Source: Pseudoxanthomonas gei (GTDB lineage Bacteria > Pseudomonadota > Gammaproteobacteria > Xanthomonadales > Xanthomonadaceae). Taken from it: a stretch of 64,000 nucleotides of DNA. The translations under genes were made by a program, and so were the position numbers. This document shows, piece after piece, positions 56,115-64,000 of this stretch. Location of the stretch: assembly GCF_010119615.1 (NCBI RefSeq), contig NZ_QOVG01000001.1, positions 580,629 through 644,628 on the forward strand. The letters run 5' to 3'. Position 1 is the first letter of the stretch. Each line of letters starts with the position of its first letter. Under the pieces are notes generated by a model. The model was not told the DNA's origin, made no database searches, and was given only the letters and a program-made list of their open reading frames with translations.

Positions 56115-57494
56115 TCAGATGCCCAGCTCCGCGGCGGTTTCGTTCAACGACTTCCAGGCCTTCTCGAACAGTTCGTCGACCTGCGCGCGGCTGATGATCA
56201 GCGGCGGCGACAGCAGCATGGCGTCGTAGGTCGCGCGCAGGATCAGGCCGTTGGCCAGGGCCCTGTCACGACACAGCTGCCCCACTTTACCGCGATCATC
56301 GAAGAATGCACGCCGGCTCTTTCCAGGCGCGTTCTTGGCCGGCACCAGCTCCAGTGCGCCGACCATGCCGGCGATGCGCGCCTCGCCGACCAGGCGATGC
56401 TCACCCAGCTCGGCCCAGCGCTGGGCCAGGTACGGGGCCGTGTCGTTCTTGCAGGTCTCGACGATCTTCTCGTCCTGCAGGATGCGGATGTTTTCCAGCG
56501 CCACCGCAGTGCACACCGGGTGCCCCGAATAGGTGCAGCCATGGGCCAGTTCGCCGCCCTGGTTGGCCAGCACGCCGGCGACACGGTCATTGAACATCGC
56601 CGCCCCCAGTGGGATGTAGCCGGAGGTGATGCCCTTGGCCAGGGTCATGACGTCGGGCATGAAGCCGAAGTAGTCCGCGGCGAACCACTCGCCGGTGCGA
56701 CCGAAGCCGCAGATCACTTCGTCGGCCACCAGCAGCACGTCGTACTTGCGGCAGATGCGTTCGATTTCCGGCCAGTAGGTCATCGGCGGTATGTAGACGC
56801 CGATCGCGCCCATGATCGGTTCGCCAATGAAGGCGGCCACGCGGTCGGGGCCGAGTTCAAGGATCTTGGCCTCCAGCCGGCGCGCGGCGACCAGGCCGTA
56901 TTCGTCCGGGTCCAGGTCACCGCCATCGGCGAACCAGAACGGCGGTTCGATGTGGTGGATGTCGGGAATCGGAAGGCCGCCCTGCTTGTGCATGCCGGCC
57001 ATCCCGCCCAGGCTGGCACCGGCCATGGTGGTGCCGTGGTAGCCATTGTGGCGACCGATGAAGATGTTCTTCTGCGGCTGGTCCTGGACCGCCCAGAAGT
57101 GCCGGACCAGGCGCAGGATGGTGTCGTTGGCTTCGGAACCGGAATTGGTGAAGAAGGCGTGGTTGAGGTCGCCCGGGGTCAGCTCGGCCAGCTTGGCGGC
57201 CAGCATGATGGTCGGCTCGGTGGTGCACTGGAAGAAGCTGTTGTAGTAGGCCAGCTGGGTCATCTGTTTCGACGCCGCCTCGCCCAGCTCCTTGCGACCG
57301 TAACCGACGTTGACGCACCACAGTCCGGCGAACGCATCCAGCAGCTTGTGGCCCTCGGCATCCCACACATAGGCGCCCTCGCCACGGGTCAGGATGCGCG
57401 TGCCCTTCTTCGCCAGCGCGGCGTTGTCGTTGAAGGGGTGCAGGTGGTGCTCGGCGTCGAGCTGCTGCAGTGCGCGGATGTCGAGGTGGTCCAT
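56115..57494 (-). CDS. spuC: Putrescine aminotransferase, SpuC-like (class III)
   Basis: A 459-aa PLP enzyme. The PLP lysine is about K287 in TLAKGITSGYIPLGA; NSGSEANDTILRLVR, GRHNGYHGTTMAGASLGG and LLVADEVICGFGRTG are typical class III motifs. The starting DHLDIRALQQLDAEHHLHPF is the mark of the SpuC/pyruvate-putrescine transaminase group. It converts putrescine (with pyruvate) to 4-aminobutanal, an alternative route to the glutamylated path. Start ATG lies 182 nt after puuA stop; this gap is filled by a repeat element. Confidence 0.88.
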   Translation of the reverse strand: MDHLDIRALQQLDAEHHLHPFNDNAALAKKGTRILTRGEGAYVWDAEGHKLLDAFAGLWCVNVGYGRKELGEAASKQMTQLAYYNSFFQCTTEPTIMLAAKLAELTPGDLNHAFFTNSGSEANDTILRLVRHFWAVQDQPQKNIFIGRHNGYHGTTMAGASLGGMAGMHKQGGLPIPDIHHIEPPFWFADGGDLDPDEYGLVAARRLEAKILELGPDRVAAFIGEPIMGAIGVYIPPMTYWPEIERICRKYDVLLVADEVICGFGRTGEWFAADYFGFMPDVMTLAKGITSGYIPLGAAMFNDRVAGVLANQGGELAHGCTYSGHPVCTAVALENIRILQDEKIVETCKNDTAPYLAQRWAELGEHRLVGEARIAGMVGALELVPAKNAPGKSRRAFFDDRGKVGQLCRDRALANGLILRATYDAMLLSPPLIISRAQVDELFEKAWKSLNETAAELGI

Positions 57495-57516
57495 TGAAAC
57501 TCCGAAGTCGGTGTTA

Positions 57517-57672
57517 CTTCTCCCACCGGGAGAAGGTGGCGCGAAGCGCCGGATGAGGGCGGAAGAATCCGGACCGCGGAACCTATCCATTCACGGATGA
57601 TCCACGCTCTCATCCGCCCTGCGGACACCCCGCCTTAGCGGGGACATGCCCCTCTCCCAAAGGGAGAAGGAA
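57517..57672. repeat. Structured intergenic repeat element, copy 1
   Basis: 156 nt. It opens CTTCTCCC-ACC-GGGAGAAG followed by GTGGCGCGAAGCGCCGGATG and ends with CTCCCAAAGGGAGAAGG. The internal palindromes GGCGCGAAGCGCC and CCCCGC-CTTA-GCGGGG add small hairpins. It has no coding content. A second copy in opposite orientation is at 61437-61594. Confidence 0.82.
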
Positions 57673-57676
57673 AGAA

Positions 57677-59059
57677 TCAAACGTTCAACAACAGAAACTC
57701 CCGCTCCCACGAACTGATAACGCGGAAGAAGGTCTCGTATTCCTTGCGTTTCACCGAGATGTAGGCGCGCACGAAGCGCGCTCCCAATATGTCCTGCAGC
57801 GGCTTGCAGGTTTCCAGCTCGTCCAGCGACTCGCCCAGCGAACGCGGCAGCTCGAAACCGAATTCCTGCGCGCTGGTCGACAGCGGCGCGGTGGCCTTCA
57901 GTCCCTCGCGGATGCCCATCAGCCCGCAGGCCAGGGTGGCGGCCATGGCCAGGTAGGGATTGGCGTCGGAACCGGCGAAGCGGCTTTCCACGCGCGTGTT
58001 CTCGGGCGAATCCATCGGCACGCGCAGGCCGCAGGTACGGTTGTCGTAGCCCCACTGCACGTTGATCGGCGCCACCTGCCCCAGCGCCAGGCGCCGGTAG
58101 GAATTCACGTTGGGGGCGAAGAACGCCATCGCCATCGGCACGTACTTCTGCAATCCGCCCAGGTACTGGCTGAAGATCTTGCTCTGGGTGCCTTCGCTGC
58201 GGCCGCGGAAGACGTTGTTGCCCTTCTTGTCCAGCATGCTCTGGTGGATGTGCATGGCACTGCCGGGCTCGTTCTCCATCGGCTTGGCCAGGAAGGTGGC
58301 GTAGATGCCGTGGCGCATCGCCGCCTCGCGCATGGTGCGCTTGAAGAAGAACACTTGGTCGGCGCGCGACAACGCGTCGGAATGGGTGAAGTTGACTTCC
58401 AGCTGCGCCGCGCCTGATTCGTGGATCAGCGTGTCCACGTCCAGTTCCATCGCATCGCAGTAGTCGTACATCAGGTCGAGGATGGGATCGAACTCGTTGA
58501 CCGCGTCGATCGAGTACGACTGCCGCGCGGTTTCCGGGCGGCCGGAACGGCCGGCCGGTGGCAACAGCGGGAAATCGGGATCGGTGTTCTTCTGCACCAG
58601 GAAGAACTCAAGCTCAGGCGCGACGACCGGGGTCAGCCCCGCTTCCTCGTACGCCGCGAGCACGCGCCGCAGCACATTGCGCGGCGCCAGGTCGTGCGGC
58701 TTGCCATCCTTGGTGAAGCAGTCGTGGATCACCTGCGCGGTGGGGTCGGCCGCCCACGGCACCATGCGCACGGTGTCGGGATCGGGACGCAGGAACATGT
58801 CCGAATCCGAAGGCGAGGTCAGCTCGTAGTAATCGTCCGGGTAATCGCCGGTGACGGTGGTGGCGAAGATGCCTTCCGGCAGCCGCGTGCCGTAGTCGTG
58901 GCTGAACTTGTCGGCCGGGATGATCTTGCCGCGGGCGATGCCGGTGATGTCGGGCACCAGGCATTCCACCTCGGTGATGCTGCGCTCCTTCAGCCAGCGT
59001 CGTAGCGAACTTTCCGGTTTCTCCGGAGCGGGATTCTTCTGGGCCTGGCGTTGGGTCAT
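57677..59059 (-). CDS. puuA: Gamma-glutamylpolyamine synthetase, glutamine synthetase-like
   Basis: A 460-aa GS-fold protein. Opening ITEVECLVPDITGIARGKII and YDVE-like VVAPELEFFLVQKN, METDEFNHSD-type NFTHSDALSRADQVFFFKRT, MHIHQSMLDKKGNNVF and NSYRRLALGQVAPINVQWGYDNRT are the metal, glutamate and ATP sites. It ligates L-glutamate to putrescine (PuuA) or spermidine. It starts 9 nt after puuD, same operon. The C-terminal FLLLNV end is that of PuuA-type proteins. Confidence 0.87.
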   Translation of the reverse strand: MTQRQAQKNPAPEKPESSLRRWLKERSITEVECLVPDITGIARGKIIPADKFSHDYGTRLPEGIFATTVTGDYPDDYYELTSPSDSDMFLRPDPDTVRMVPWAADPTAQVIHDCFTKDGKPHDLAPRNVLRRVLAAYEEAGLTPVVAPELEFFLVQKNTDPDFPLLPPAGRSGRPETARQSYSIDAVNEFDPILDLMYDYCDAMELDVDTLIHESGAAQLEVNFTHSDALSRADQVFFFKRTMREAAMRHGIYATFLAKPMENEPGSAMHIHQSMLDKKGNNVFRGRSEGTQSKIFSQYLGGLQKYVPMAMAFFAPNVNSYRRLALGQVAPINVQWGYDNRTCGLRVPMDSPENTRVESRFAGSDANPYLAMAATLACGLMGIREGLKATAPLSTSAQEFGFELPRSLGESLDELETCKPLQDILGARFVRAYISVKRKEYETFFRVISSWEREFLLLNV

Positions 59060-59068
59060 GGGTTCGCT

Positions 59069-59824
59069 TCAATGTCTGCGTTGCGCGGCATGCAAACGGC
59101 AGGCATCGCCGAAGGCCTTGAATATGCCGAGATAGAAAGGATTTTCGGTGACACGCCATTCCGGATGCCACTGCACGCCGAGCAGGAAACCGGGACCTTC
59201 GTGGCGGAAGGCCTCGATCAGGCCGTCCGGCGCCACCGCTTCCACTTTCAGGCCCTTGCCCAGGCGGGCCACGCCCTGGCCATGCAGCGAATTGACCTGC
59301 GCCGAGGGCGCGGACGCGATGCCCGCCAGGATGCCACCCGGGTTGAAGGTCACCGCGTGCACCTGCGCGTACTGGATCTCGAGTGGTTCCTCGAGGTTTT
59401 CGCGATGATCGAGGAAACCCGATTGTTCCTGCACCTTCTGGTGCAGGCTGCCGCCCAGGGCCACGTTGACTTCCTGGAAGCCACGGCAGATCGCCAGCAC
59501 CGGCAGCCCCATCGACAGCGCCAAGGGGATCAGCGGCAAGGTATTGGCGTCGCGCGCGGGATCGTGGCGGTTGCCTTCGTAGCTGGGTTCGTCGCTGTAA
59601 TGATGCGGTTCGATGTTGCTGACCGATCCGGTCAGCAGCAATCCATCCAGGTGTTCGAGCAACTGCCCCGCTGGCAGCGCCGGCTGCAGGCCGGGCAGCA
59701 GGATGGGCGTCGCGCCGGCCCCTTCCACCACCGCCCGCACGTACTTCTCGCCCACCGCGAGGAAGGGATGGGGACCGATCTGTTTACGGTCGGTGGGGAG
59801 GCCGACCAGCGGCGGGCTGGTCAT
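59069..59824 (-). CDS. puuD: Gamma-glutamyl-gamma-aminobutyrate hydrolase PuuD
   Basis: A 251-aa class I glutamine amidotransferase-like hydrolase. Nucleophile C113 in AICRGFQEVN, His and Glu in GVQWHPEW (H220, E222). TGSVSNIEPHHY near 66 is the PuuD oxyanion region. It releases GABA from gamma-glutamyl-GABA. The start at MTSPPLVGLP is preferred over an in-frame ATG ten codons upstream, because a well-spaced promoter predicts transcription to begin near 59846, downstream of that ATG. First gene of puuD-puuA-(spuC-pot). Confidence 0.9.
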   Translation of the reverse strand: MTSPPLVGLPTDRKQIGPHPFLAVGEKYVRAVVEGAGATPILLPGLQPALPAGQLLEHLDGLLLTGSVSNIEPHHYSDEPSYEGNRHDPARDANTLPLIPLALSMGLPVLAICRGFQEVNVALGGSLHQKVQEQSGFLDHRENLEEPLEIQYAQVHAVTFNPGGILAGIASAPSAQVNSLHGQGVARLGKGLKVEAVAPDGLIEAFRHEGPGFLLGVQWHPEWRVTENPFYLGIFKAFGDACRLHAAQRRH

Positions 59825-59852
59825 CGGGGGATGCTCGTAAGAAGCCTGAACC

Positions 59853-59881
59853 AACTTACCGCGCCCGTTTTATTTTTACAA
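59853..59881 (-). promoter_or_regulatory. Sigma-70 promoter of puuD
   Basis: Minus strand -35 TTGTAA and -10 TAAGTT separated by 17 nt. Leader of about 22 nt before the puuD ATG. Confidence 0.65.
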
Positions 59882-59982
59882 CACGGTCCCGCATATCGCC
59901 GTATTCATCCCGCCGATGGTGCGGCGCGGCACCATTCGGGGCCGTTTCCGGACCGTCTCCCCGCGCAGGGCGTTGAGTATTC

Positions 59983-60009
59983 TTGACGGGCAGGTGGCTC
60001 TGCTAAGCT
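59983..60009 (+). promoter_or_regulatory. Candidate promoter of the second GS-like gene
   Basis: -35 TTGACG, -10 TAAGCT with an extended TGC; spacer 15 nt, shorter than usual. Leader of about 19 nt before the ATG. Confidence 0.45.
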
Positions 60010-60034
60010 GCCACGAACCGCCGGTGACGCCCCG

Positions 60035-61429
60035 ATGACCCGTATGCCCGACACTCCCGACGCGCTGGATTCCGCCCTCCCTGCCGCTGATGCGCGGGTC
60101 CTCGCGCAGCTCCCGGACTGCGAGCTGGTCGACCTGCTGCTGCCCGACATGAACGGCCTGCTGCGCGGCAAGCGCATCAGTCGCGATGCGCTGGAAAAGG
60201 TCTACGCCGACGGCGTGTGCCTGCCGATGTCGCTGATTGCCACCGACATCACCGGCAATACCGTCGAGGAAACCGGACTGGGTTACGACATCGGCGACGA
60301 GGACCGCATCTGCCGTCCGGTGCCGGGTACGTTGCGCGCGGTGCCGTGGTCGCCGCGGCCGATGGCGCAATTGCTGTTAACGATGGAAGACAGCAAGGGC
60401 GGAAGCTTCGAAGCCAATCCGCGCGAAGTGCTCAAGCGCGTACTGGATCGTTACACCGCGCGGGGGCTCAAGCCGGTGGTCGCGGTGGAACTTGAGTTCT
60501 ACCTGTTCGACGCCCACCTGGACGCCGATGGCCGGCCGCGCACCCCGGTCAATCCGGTGACCGGCCGCCGCAGCAACAGCACCCAGGTCTATTACATGGA
60601 GGACCTCAACGACTACCGTGGCTTCACCGACGCGGTGTCGGCCGCCTGCGTGGCCCAGGGCATCCCTGCCGACACGGCGGTGGCCGAGTACGCCCCGGGC
60701 CAGTTCGAGATCAACCTCAAGCATCGCGACGATGCGCTGCTGGCCTGCGACGAGGCCATCATGCTCAAGCGCGCGATCAAGGCCGTGGCCCAGCAGCAGG
60801 GCGTGCAGGCCAGCTTCATGGCCAAGCCGTTCGCCGGACAGGCGGGCAATGGCCTGCACATCCATGTCAGCGTGCTGGACGCCAAGGGCGACAACATCTT
60901 CGCCTCCACGCCCGAAGCACCCGCCGATACGTTGAAGCACGCCATCGGCGGCCTGCAGCGCAGCGCCGCCGACAGCCTGCTGCTGTTCGCCCCGCATGCC
61001 AACAGCTACCGGCGCTTCGTCCTCAATGCCTTCGTGCCGTTGAATGATGCCTGGGGCTACAACAACCGCACCGTGGCCATGCGCATCCCGCACAGCAACG
61101 AAGCCAACACCCGCATCGAACACCGCATCTCCGGCGCCGACGCCAATGTCTACCTGGTCACCGCCGCGGTGCTGGCCGGCATGCTGCACGGGCTGGAGAA
61201 CGGCTTTGATCCCGGCCCGCCGGTGGTCGGCAACGCCTACGAGCAGACCGAGATCCGCACCCCGTACTGGCGCCAGGCGATCAACGACTTCATGGGCAGC
61301 GCATTCATCCGCCAGCAGTTCGGGCAGTCCTTCCAGCACATCTACGGCCAGCAGAAGCTGAAGGAAATGCAGACCTTCGAGACCCAGGTGACGACGCTGG
61401 AGTACGAGTGGTACTTGCGGGCCGTGTAA
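60035..61429 (+). CDS. Gamma-glutamylpolyamine synthetase, second copy (glutamine synthetase-like)
   Basis: A 464-aa GS-fold protein divergent from puuD. Sites: LVDLLLPDMNGLLRGKRISR, VAVELEFYLFDAHLD, EYAPGQFEINLKHRDDAL, LHIHVSVLDAKGDNIF, NSYRRFVLNAFVPLNDAWGY. It is far from the first copy in many positions (N-terminal region and LYHRDDALLA) and so likely acts on another amine (spermidine, cadaverine or ethanolamine-type). The pairing with puuD (divergent) and a PuuB-like oxidase downstream keeps it in the same pathway. Confidence 0.85.
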   Translation: MTRMPDTPDALDSALPAADARVLAQLPDCELVDLLLPDMNGLLRGKRISRDALEKVYADGVCLPMSLIATDITGNTVEETGLGYDIGDEDRICRPVPGTLRAVPWSPRPMAQLLLTMEDSKGGSFEANPREVLKRVLDRYTARGLKPVVAVELEFYLFDAHLDADGRPRTPVNPVTGRRSNSTQVYYMEDLNDYRGFTDAVSAACVAQGIPADTAVAEYAPGQFEINLKHRDDALLACDEAIMLKRAIKAVAQQQGVQASFMAKPFAGQAGNGLHIHVSVLDAKGDNIFASTPEAPADTLKHAIGGLQRSAADSLLLFAPHANSYRRFVLNAFVPLNDAWGYNNRTVAMRIPHSNEANTRIEHRISGADANVYLVTAAVLAGMLHGLENGFDPGPPVVGNAYEQTEIRTPYWRQAINDFMGSAFIRQQFGQSFQHIYGQQKLKEMQTFETQVTTLEYEWYLRAV

Positions 61430-61436
61430 CTCTGTT

Positions 61437-61594
61437 CCTTCTCCCTCCGGGAGAAGAGCCTGCCCTCGCGAAGGCGGGGGTGCCCGCAGGGCGGATGAGG
61501 GAATGCAGTTCAGGTCGCATCAGATATTGGTCCCCGCTGATAGCGCATTCCCTCATCCGGCGCTGCGCGCCACCTTCTCCCGGAGGGAGAAGGA
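61437..61594. repeat. Structured intergenic repeat element, copy 2 (inverted)
   Basis: 158 nt. It starts CTTCTCCCTCCGGGAGAAG, with GCGGATGAGGG and CCCTCATCCGGCGCTGCGCG inside, and ends CTCCCGGAGGGAGAAGG. Read on the other strand it matches copy 1 end for end, including the GTGGCGCG...CGCCGGATGAGGG block. Confidence 0.82.
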
Positions 61595-61620
61595 AACCTC
61601 TTTGCGCCGGACTGAATTTC

Positions 61621-62904
61621 ATGATTGCGAGAAACTCCTATCCACCCAGCTGGTACGCCGCCAGCGCCACCCCGCTGCCCACGCAACCTGCCCTGCAAGG
61701 CCGCATCGACGCCGACGTCTGCATCCTCGGCGCCGGCTACACCGGACTTTCGGCAGCACTGGAACTTGCCGAAGCCGGCTACAAGGTCGTGATACTCGAA
61801 GCCGAGCGCATCGGCTGGGGCGCGTCCGGCCGCAATGGCGGCCAGGCCATCGCCGGCTTTGGCTGCGGCGAAGCGAAGCTGGAGGCGCTGGTCGGATTCG
61901 CGGATGCGCGCAGGATGTTCGACCTGTCGCGCGAAGGCCTGCAGTGGTTGCGCGACCGCATCCTCAAGCACGACATCGCCTGCGACTGGCGCGACGGCCA
62001 CGCCACCGTGCCGATCAAGCCGCGCCAGGAACGCGAAGTGCGCGCGGCTGTGGAGGACTTCCGCAACCGCTACGACTACCCGGTCGAGTGGTGGAGCCGT
62101 GAGCAGTTACGCGCGCAGCTGGCCAGCGACCGCTACCTCGGTGCGATGTACGACCCTGAAAGCGGCCACCTGCATCCGCTGGAATATGCATTGGGACTGG
62201 CGCGTGCCGCGCTGGCCGCGGGCGTGCGCATCTGCGAGCACTCGCGGGTGACGCAACTGGTGCGTGGTGCCAGGCCGGTGTTCAAGACTGCCGAAGGCGA
62301 GGTGCATTGCGACTTCGCGGTGCTGGCCGGCAACGCGCTGGTGCATGGCATCGCCCCGGAACTGGATGCGAAGATCATGCCGGTCGGCACCTACATCGGC
62401 GCGACGGTGCCGCTGGGCGAGGAACGGGCGCGCGCACTGATCGGCAACGACATGGCCGTGGCCGACACCAACTGGGCGCTGGATTATTTCCGCCGCAGCC
62501 GCGACCACCGCCTGCTGTTCGGTGGCCGCGCCAGTTATTCCACCCTGCCCCCGCCCAACCTGCGCGGCACCATGATCCGGCGCATGCGCCGCGTGTTTCC
62601 GCAGCTGGCAGACGTCGGCATCGAATACGTGTGGGGCGGCTACATCGACATCTCCCTCAACCGCGCCCCGCATTTCGGCCGGCTGACGCCCAACGTCTAC
62701 TTCGCCCAGGGCTTCTCGGGCCACGGGGTGATCGCCACCGGCCTGGCCGGCAAGCTCGTTTCCGAATCCATCCGCGGGCAGTCCGAGCGCCTGGACCTGT
62801 TTGCGAAGATCGACCACCACCCCTTTCCTGGCGGCCGCGCCCTGCGCACGCCGATGCTGGTCGCCGCGATGGCCTGGTACAAGCTCCGCGACGCACTGTG
62901 GTGA
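61621..62904 (+). CDS. puuB: FAD-dependent gamma-glutamylpolyamine oxidase, PuuB-like
   Basis: A 427-aa DAO-family flavoprotein. FAD dinucleotide motif ILGAGYTGLSAALE at about 35-48 and E60 ribose contact; GWGASGRNGGQAIAGFG is the PuuB/GbuO hallmark (flavin-contacting Gly/Arg/Asn). C-terminal segment PNVYFAQGFSGHGVIATGL closes the FAD site. It oxidises gamma-glutamyl-putrescine to the aldehyde with H2O2 release. The ATG start MIARNSYPPSWY follows the repeat element, 191 nt after the GS-like gene. Confidence 0.9.
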   Translation: MIARNSYPPSWYAASATPLPTQPALQGRIDADVCILGAGYTGLSAALELAEAGYKVVILEAERIGWGASGRNGGQAIAGFGCGEAKLEALVGFADARRMFDLSREGLQWLRDRILKHDIACDWRDGHATVPIKPRQEREVRAAVEDFRNRYDYPVEWWSREQLRAQLASDRYLGAMYDPESGHLHPLEYALGLARAALAAGVRICEHSRVTQLVRGARPVFKTAEGEVHCDFAVLAGNALVHGIAPELDAKIMPVGTYIGATVPLGEERARALIGNDMAVADTNWALDYFRRSRDHRLLFGGRASYSTLPPPNLRGTMIRRMRRVFPQLADVGIEYVWGGYIDISLNRAPHFGRLTPNVYFAQGFSGHGVIATGLAGKLVSESIRGQSERLDLFAKIDHHPFPGGRALRTPMLVAAMAWYKLRDALW

Positions 62905-62923
62905 GCGCCCGTCGCCTTTCTTT

Positions 62924-62947
62924 GTAGAGCCGGGCTTGCCCGGCTGC
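62924..62947. repeat. GTAG-headed REP palindrome
   Basis: GTAGAGCCGGGCTTGCCCGG, hairpin AGCCGGGC/GCCCGGCT, sister of the copy at 32382. Confidence 0.75.
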
Positions 62948-62987
62948 TTTGGACATGGATGATTGCCCGTGGCGACGGAGTTCTGTT

Positions 62988-63076
62988 GTAGGAGCGACGC
63001 AAGTCGCGAAGCACGCAGCGCATGATCAGCTTCGGGGGCCATGATTTCCTGGCTTCGCTACTTGCGTCGCTCCTGC
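62988..63076. repeat. REP pair (BIME) C, inverted relative to copies A and B
   Basis: GTAGGAGCGACGCAAGTCGC at the left and GCGACGCAAG-type right arm ending CTCCTGC. The spacer contains CATGATTTCC, the reverse complement of the GGAAATCATG of copies A and B, so the whole unit is inverted. Confidence 0.78.
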
Positions 63077-63100
63077 AAACGCCAGGCCGCGCATTCGCCC

Positions 63101-63124
63101 GTAGCCGAGCAAGCCCGGCGCTAC
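63101..63124. repeat. REP palindrome GTAGCCGAGC...GCGCTAC
   Basis: 24 nt, GTAGC-CGAGCAAGCCCGG-CGCTAC, GTAG head on both strands. It overlaps the last codon of the MFS gene (stop TAG is 63121-63123 on the minus strand). Confidence 0.7.
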
Positions 63125-64000
63125 GGCGCTTCGAATTTCTGGCGCGGCGCCAGCAGCAACGCAATCAAGGTCAGCGTAGCCGCGCCGGCCAGGTAATAGC
63201 CCACGTACGAAACGCCATGCCTGCCGGCCAGGTAGGTCGCTATGGAAGGCGTCAGCGACGCACCCAATATCCCGGCCAGGTTAAACGCCAGTGACGCGCC
63301 CGTATAACGCACGGCGGTCGGGAACATGTCGGCCAGCAACGTTCCGCATGGCCCGTAGGTCAGGCCGGTGACGGTCATGCCGATGACCAGGAACAGCAGC
63401 ACGCTGGCGGCGCTGCCGAGACTGAAGAGTGGTCCATAGGCCAAGCCGAACACGATGATCGCGATCGTCGCCAGGATCATCGCCGGTCGCCGCCCGTAGC
63501 GGTCGGCCAGCAATGCGGACACCGGGATGCCGGCGCCGAAGAACAGCACCGCGATCATCAGCATCAGCAGGAACTGCTCGCGCGTATAGCCGAGTTTCGA
63601 GGTGCCCCATGACAGGTTGAACACTGTCATCAGGTAGAACAGCACGAAGGTCGACACCAGCGCGAAGGTCCCGGTCAGCAGCGCGCGCGGGTGGTCGCGC
63701 AACACGGTCAGCATCGGCAGGCGCACGCGCCCGCCCGCATCGAGCGTCTTCTGGAAATCCGGCGTCTCGGTGATGCGCAGGCGCACCCACAGGCCTACGA
63801 AGACCAGCGCCGCGCTGGACAGGAACGGGATGCGCCAGCCCCAGGCCAGGAACTGCGCGTCGCTCATCACTTCGGTCAGCAGCAGGAAAATCGCGGTCGA
63901 ACCCAGGAAGCCCAGCGGCGCGCCCAGCTGCGGGAACATGCCGTACCACGCGCGCTTGCCCGGCGGCGCGTTCTCGGTAGCCAGCAGCACCGCCCCGCCC
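63121..64000 (-). CDS. MFS transporter, MHS family (N-terminal part missing at window edge)
   Basis: The last 293 residues of an MFS protein; the start lies beyond the right edge. The loop before the central segment, ATENAPPGKRAWYGMFPQLGAPLG, is the metabolite:H+ symporter (MHS) pattern known from ProP, KgtP and ShiA. Eight to nine membrane segments are visible in this part, plus the LLADRYGRRPAMI loop between TM8 and TM9. Substrate is not shown; the neighbouring polyamine genes make a C4/C5 acid or an amine plausible. Stop codon lies within a REP palindrome. Confidence 0.85.
   Translation of the reverse strand, partial: GGAVLLATENAPPGKRAWYGMFPQLGAPLGFLGSTAIFLLLTEVMSDAQFLAWGWRIPFLSSAALVFVGLWVRLRITETPDFQKTLDAGGRVRLPMLTVLRDHPRALLTGTFALVSTFVLFYLMTVFNLSWGTSKLGYTREQFLLMLMIAVLFFGAGIPVSALLADRYGRRPAMILATIAIIVFGLAYGPLFSLGSAASVLLFLVIGMTVTGLTYGPCGTLLADMFPTAVRYTGASLAFNLAGILGASLTPSIATYLAGRHGVSYVGYYLAGAATLTLIALLLAPRQKFEAP

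Larger units (their letters stand above)
62905..63120. other. Gap with three REP elements before the MFS gene
   Basis: The space between puuB and the convergent MFS gene contains only the palindromes described separately. No open frame or terminator T-run is seen. Confidence 0.75.

Overview
The window looks like a chromosomal segment of a high-GC gammaproteobacterium of the Xanthomonadaceae/Lysobacteraceae type (Lysobacter, Pseudoxanthomonas, Luteimonas or Stenotrophomonas-like). This rests on the order tRNA(Pro-Arg-His-Lys-Leu)-tig-clpP-clpX-lon-hupB-tRNA(Val-Asp)-ppiD, on GTAG-headed REP palindromes of the kind known in Stenotrophomonas, and on the strong GC bias at third codon positions. 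The genus is an inference; no search was run. Almost all of it reads as ordinary chromosome: no prophage, integrase, insertion sequence or CRISPR array was found.

Layout. 0-4.3 kb: a GNAT fragment, rnhA, a yafS-like methyltransferase, gloB, an MltD-like lytic transglycosylase and fabI. 4.3-14.1 kb: a long minus-strand protein quality-control block (five tRNAs, tig, clpP, clpX, lon, hupB, two tRNAs, ppiD). 14.2-18.3 kb: a Bax-inhibitor-1 family membrane protein, an NhaC-type antiporter, NAD isocitrate dehydrogenase, an AhpD-like protein and glutaredoxin. 18.4-26.1 kb: bepA-like protease, then phoB-phoR-ppk-ppx with a recognisable Pho box in front of phoB. 26.1-30.4 kb: aldo-keto reductase, GT4 glycosyltransferase with a PAP2 phosphatase, a nitrilase-family hydrolase coupled to a GNAT. 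30.4-35.0 kb: the Cre system (creB, creC, creD) with a candidate cre tag upstream of creD and REP elements between creC and creD. 35.0-50.4 kb: assorted genes: rlmJ, a CDF transporter, a GNAT, a methyltransferase with a DUF4242-like protein, mfd, a lone T4-gp19-like tail-tube protein, a SixA-like lipoprotein, a signal-peptide-bearing ATP-dependent DNA ligase (LigE type), two pirins, a frameshifted aqpZ and an aldehyde dehydrogenase. 50.5-64 kb: polyamine uptake and breakdown.

How the genes work together. The right-hand 14 kb encode a nearly complete putrescine route: PotFGHI-type ABC uptake with two different binding proteins, two gamma-glutamylpolyamine synthetase-like enzymes, a PuuB-like oxidase, PuuD hydrolase, an SpuC-like transaminase and, just downstream, a Sad/GabD-like succinate semialdehyde dehydrogenase, leading from putrescine through GABA to succinate. 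PhoBR with Ppk and Ppx links phosphate sensing to polyphosphate turnover. Lon, ClpXP, trigger factor and PpiD together form a proteostasis locus; lon carries a heat-shock (sigma-32) style promoter.

Most interesting for follow-up are the regulatory sites (Pho box, cre tag, sigma-32 promoter, a perfect palindrome squeezed between divergent creB and rlmJ), the two 156-bp repeat elements in opposite orientation inside the polyamine locus, the stem-loops behind each potF copy, the lone tail-tube protein, and the exported DNA ligase. I did not find a clearly new multi-gene system.
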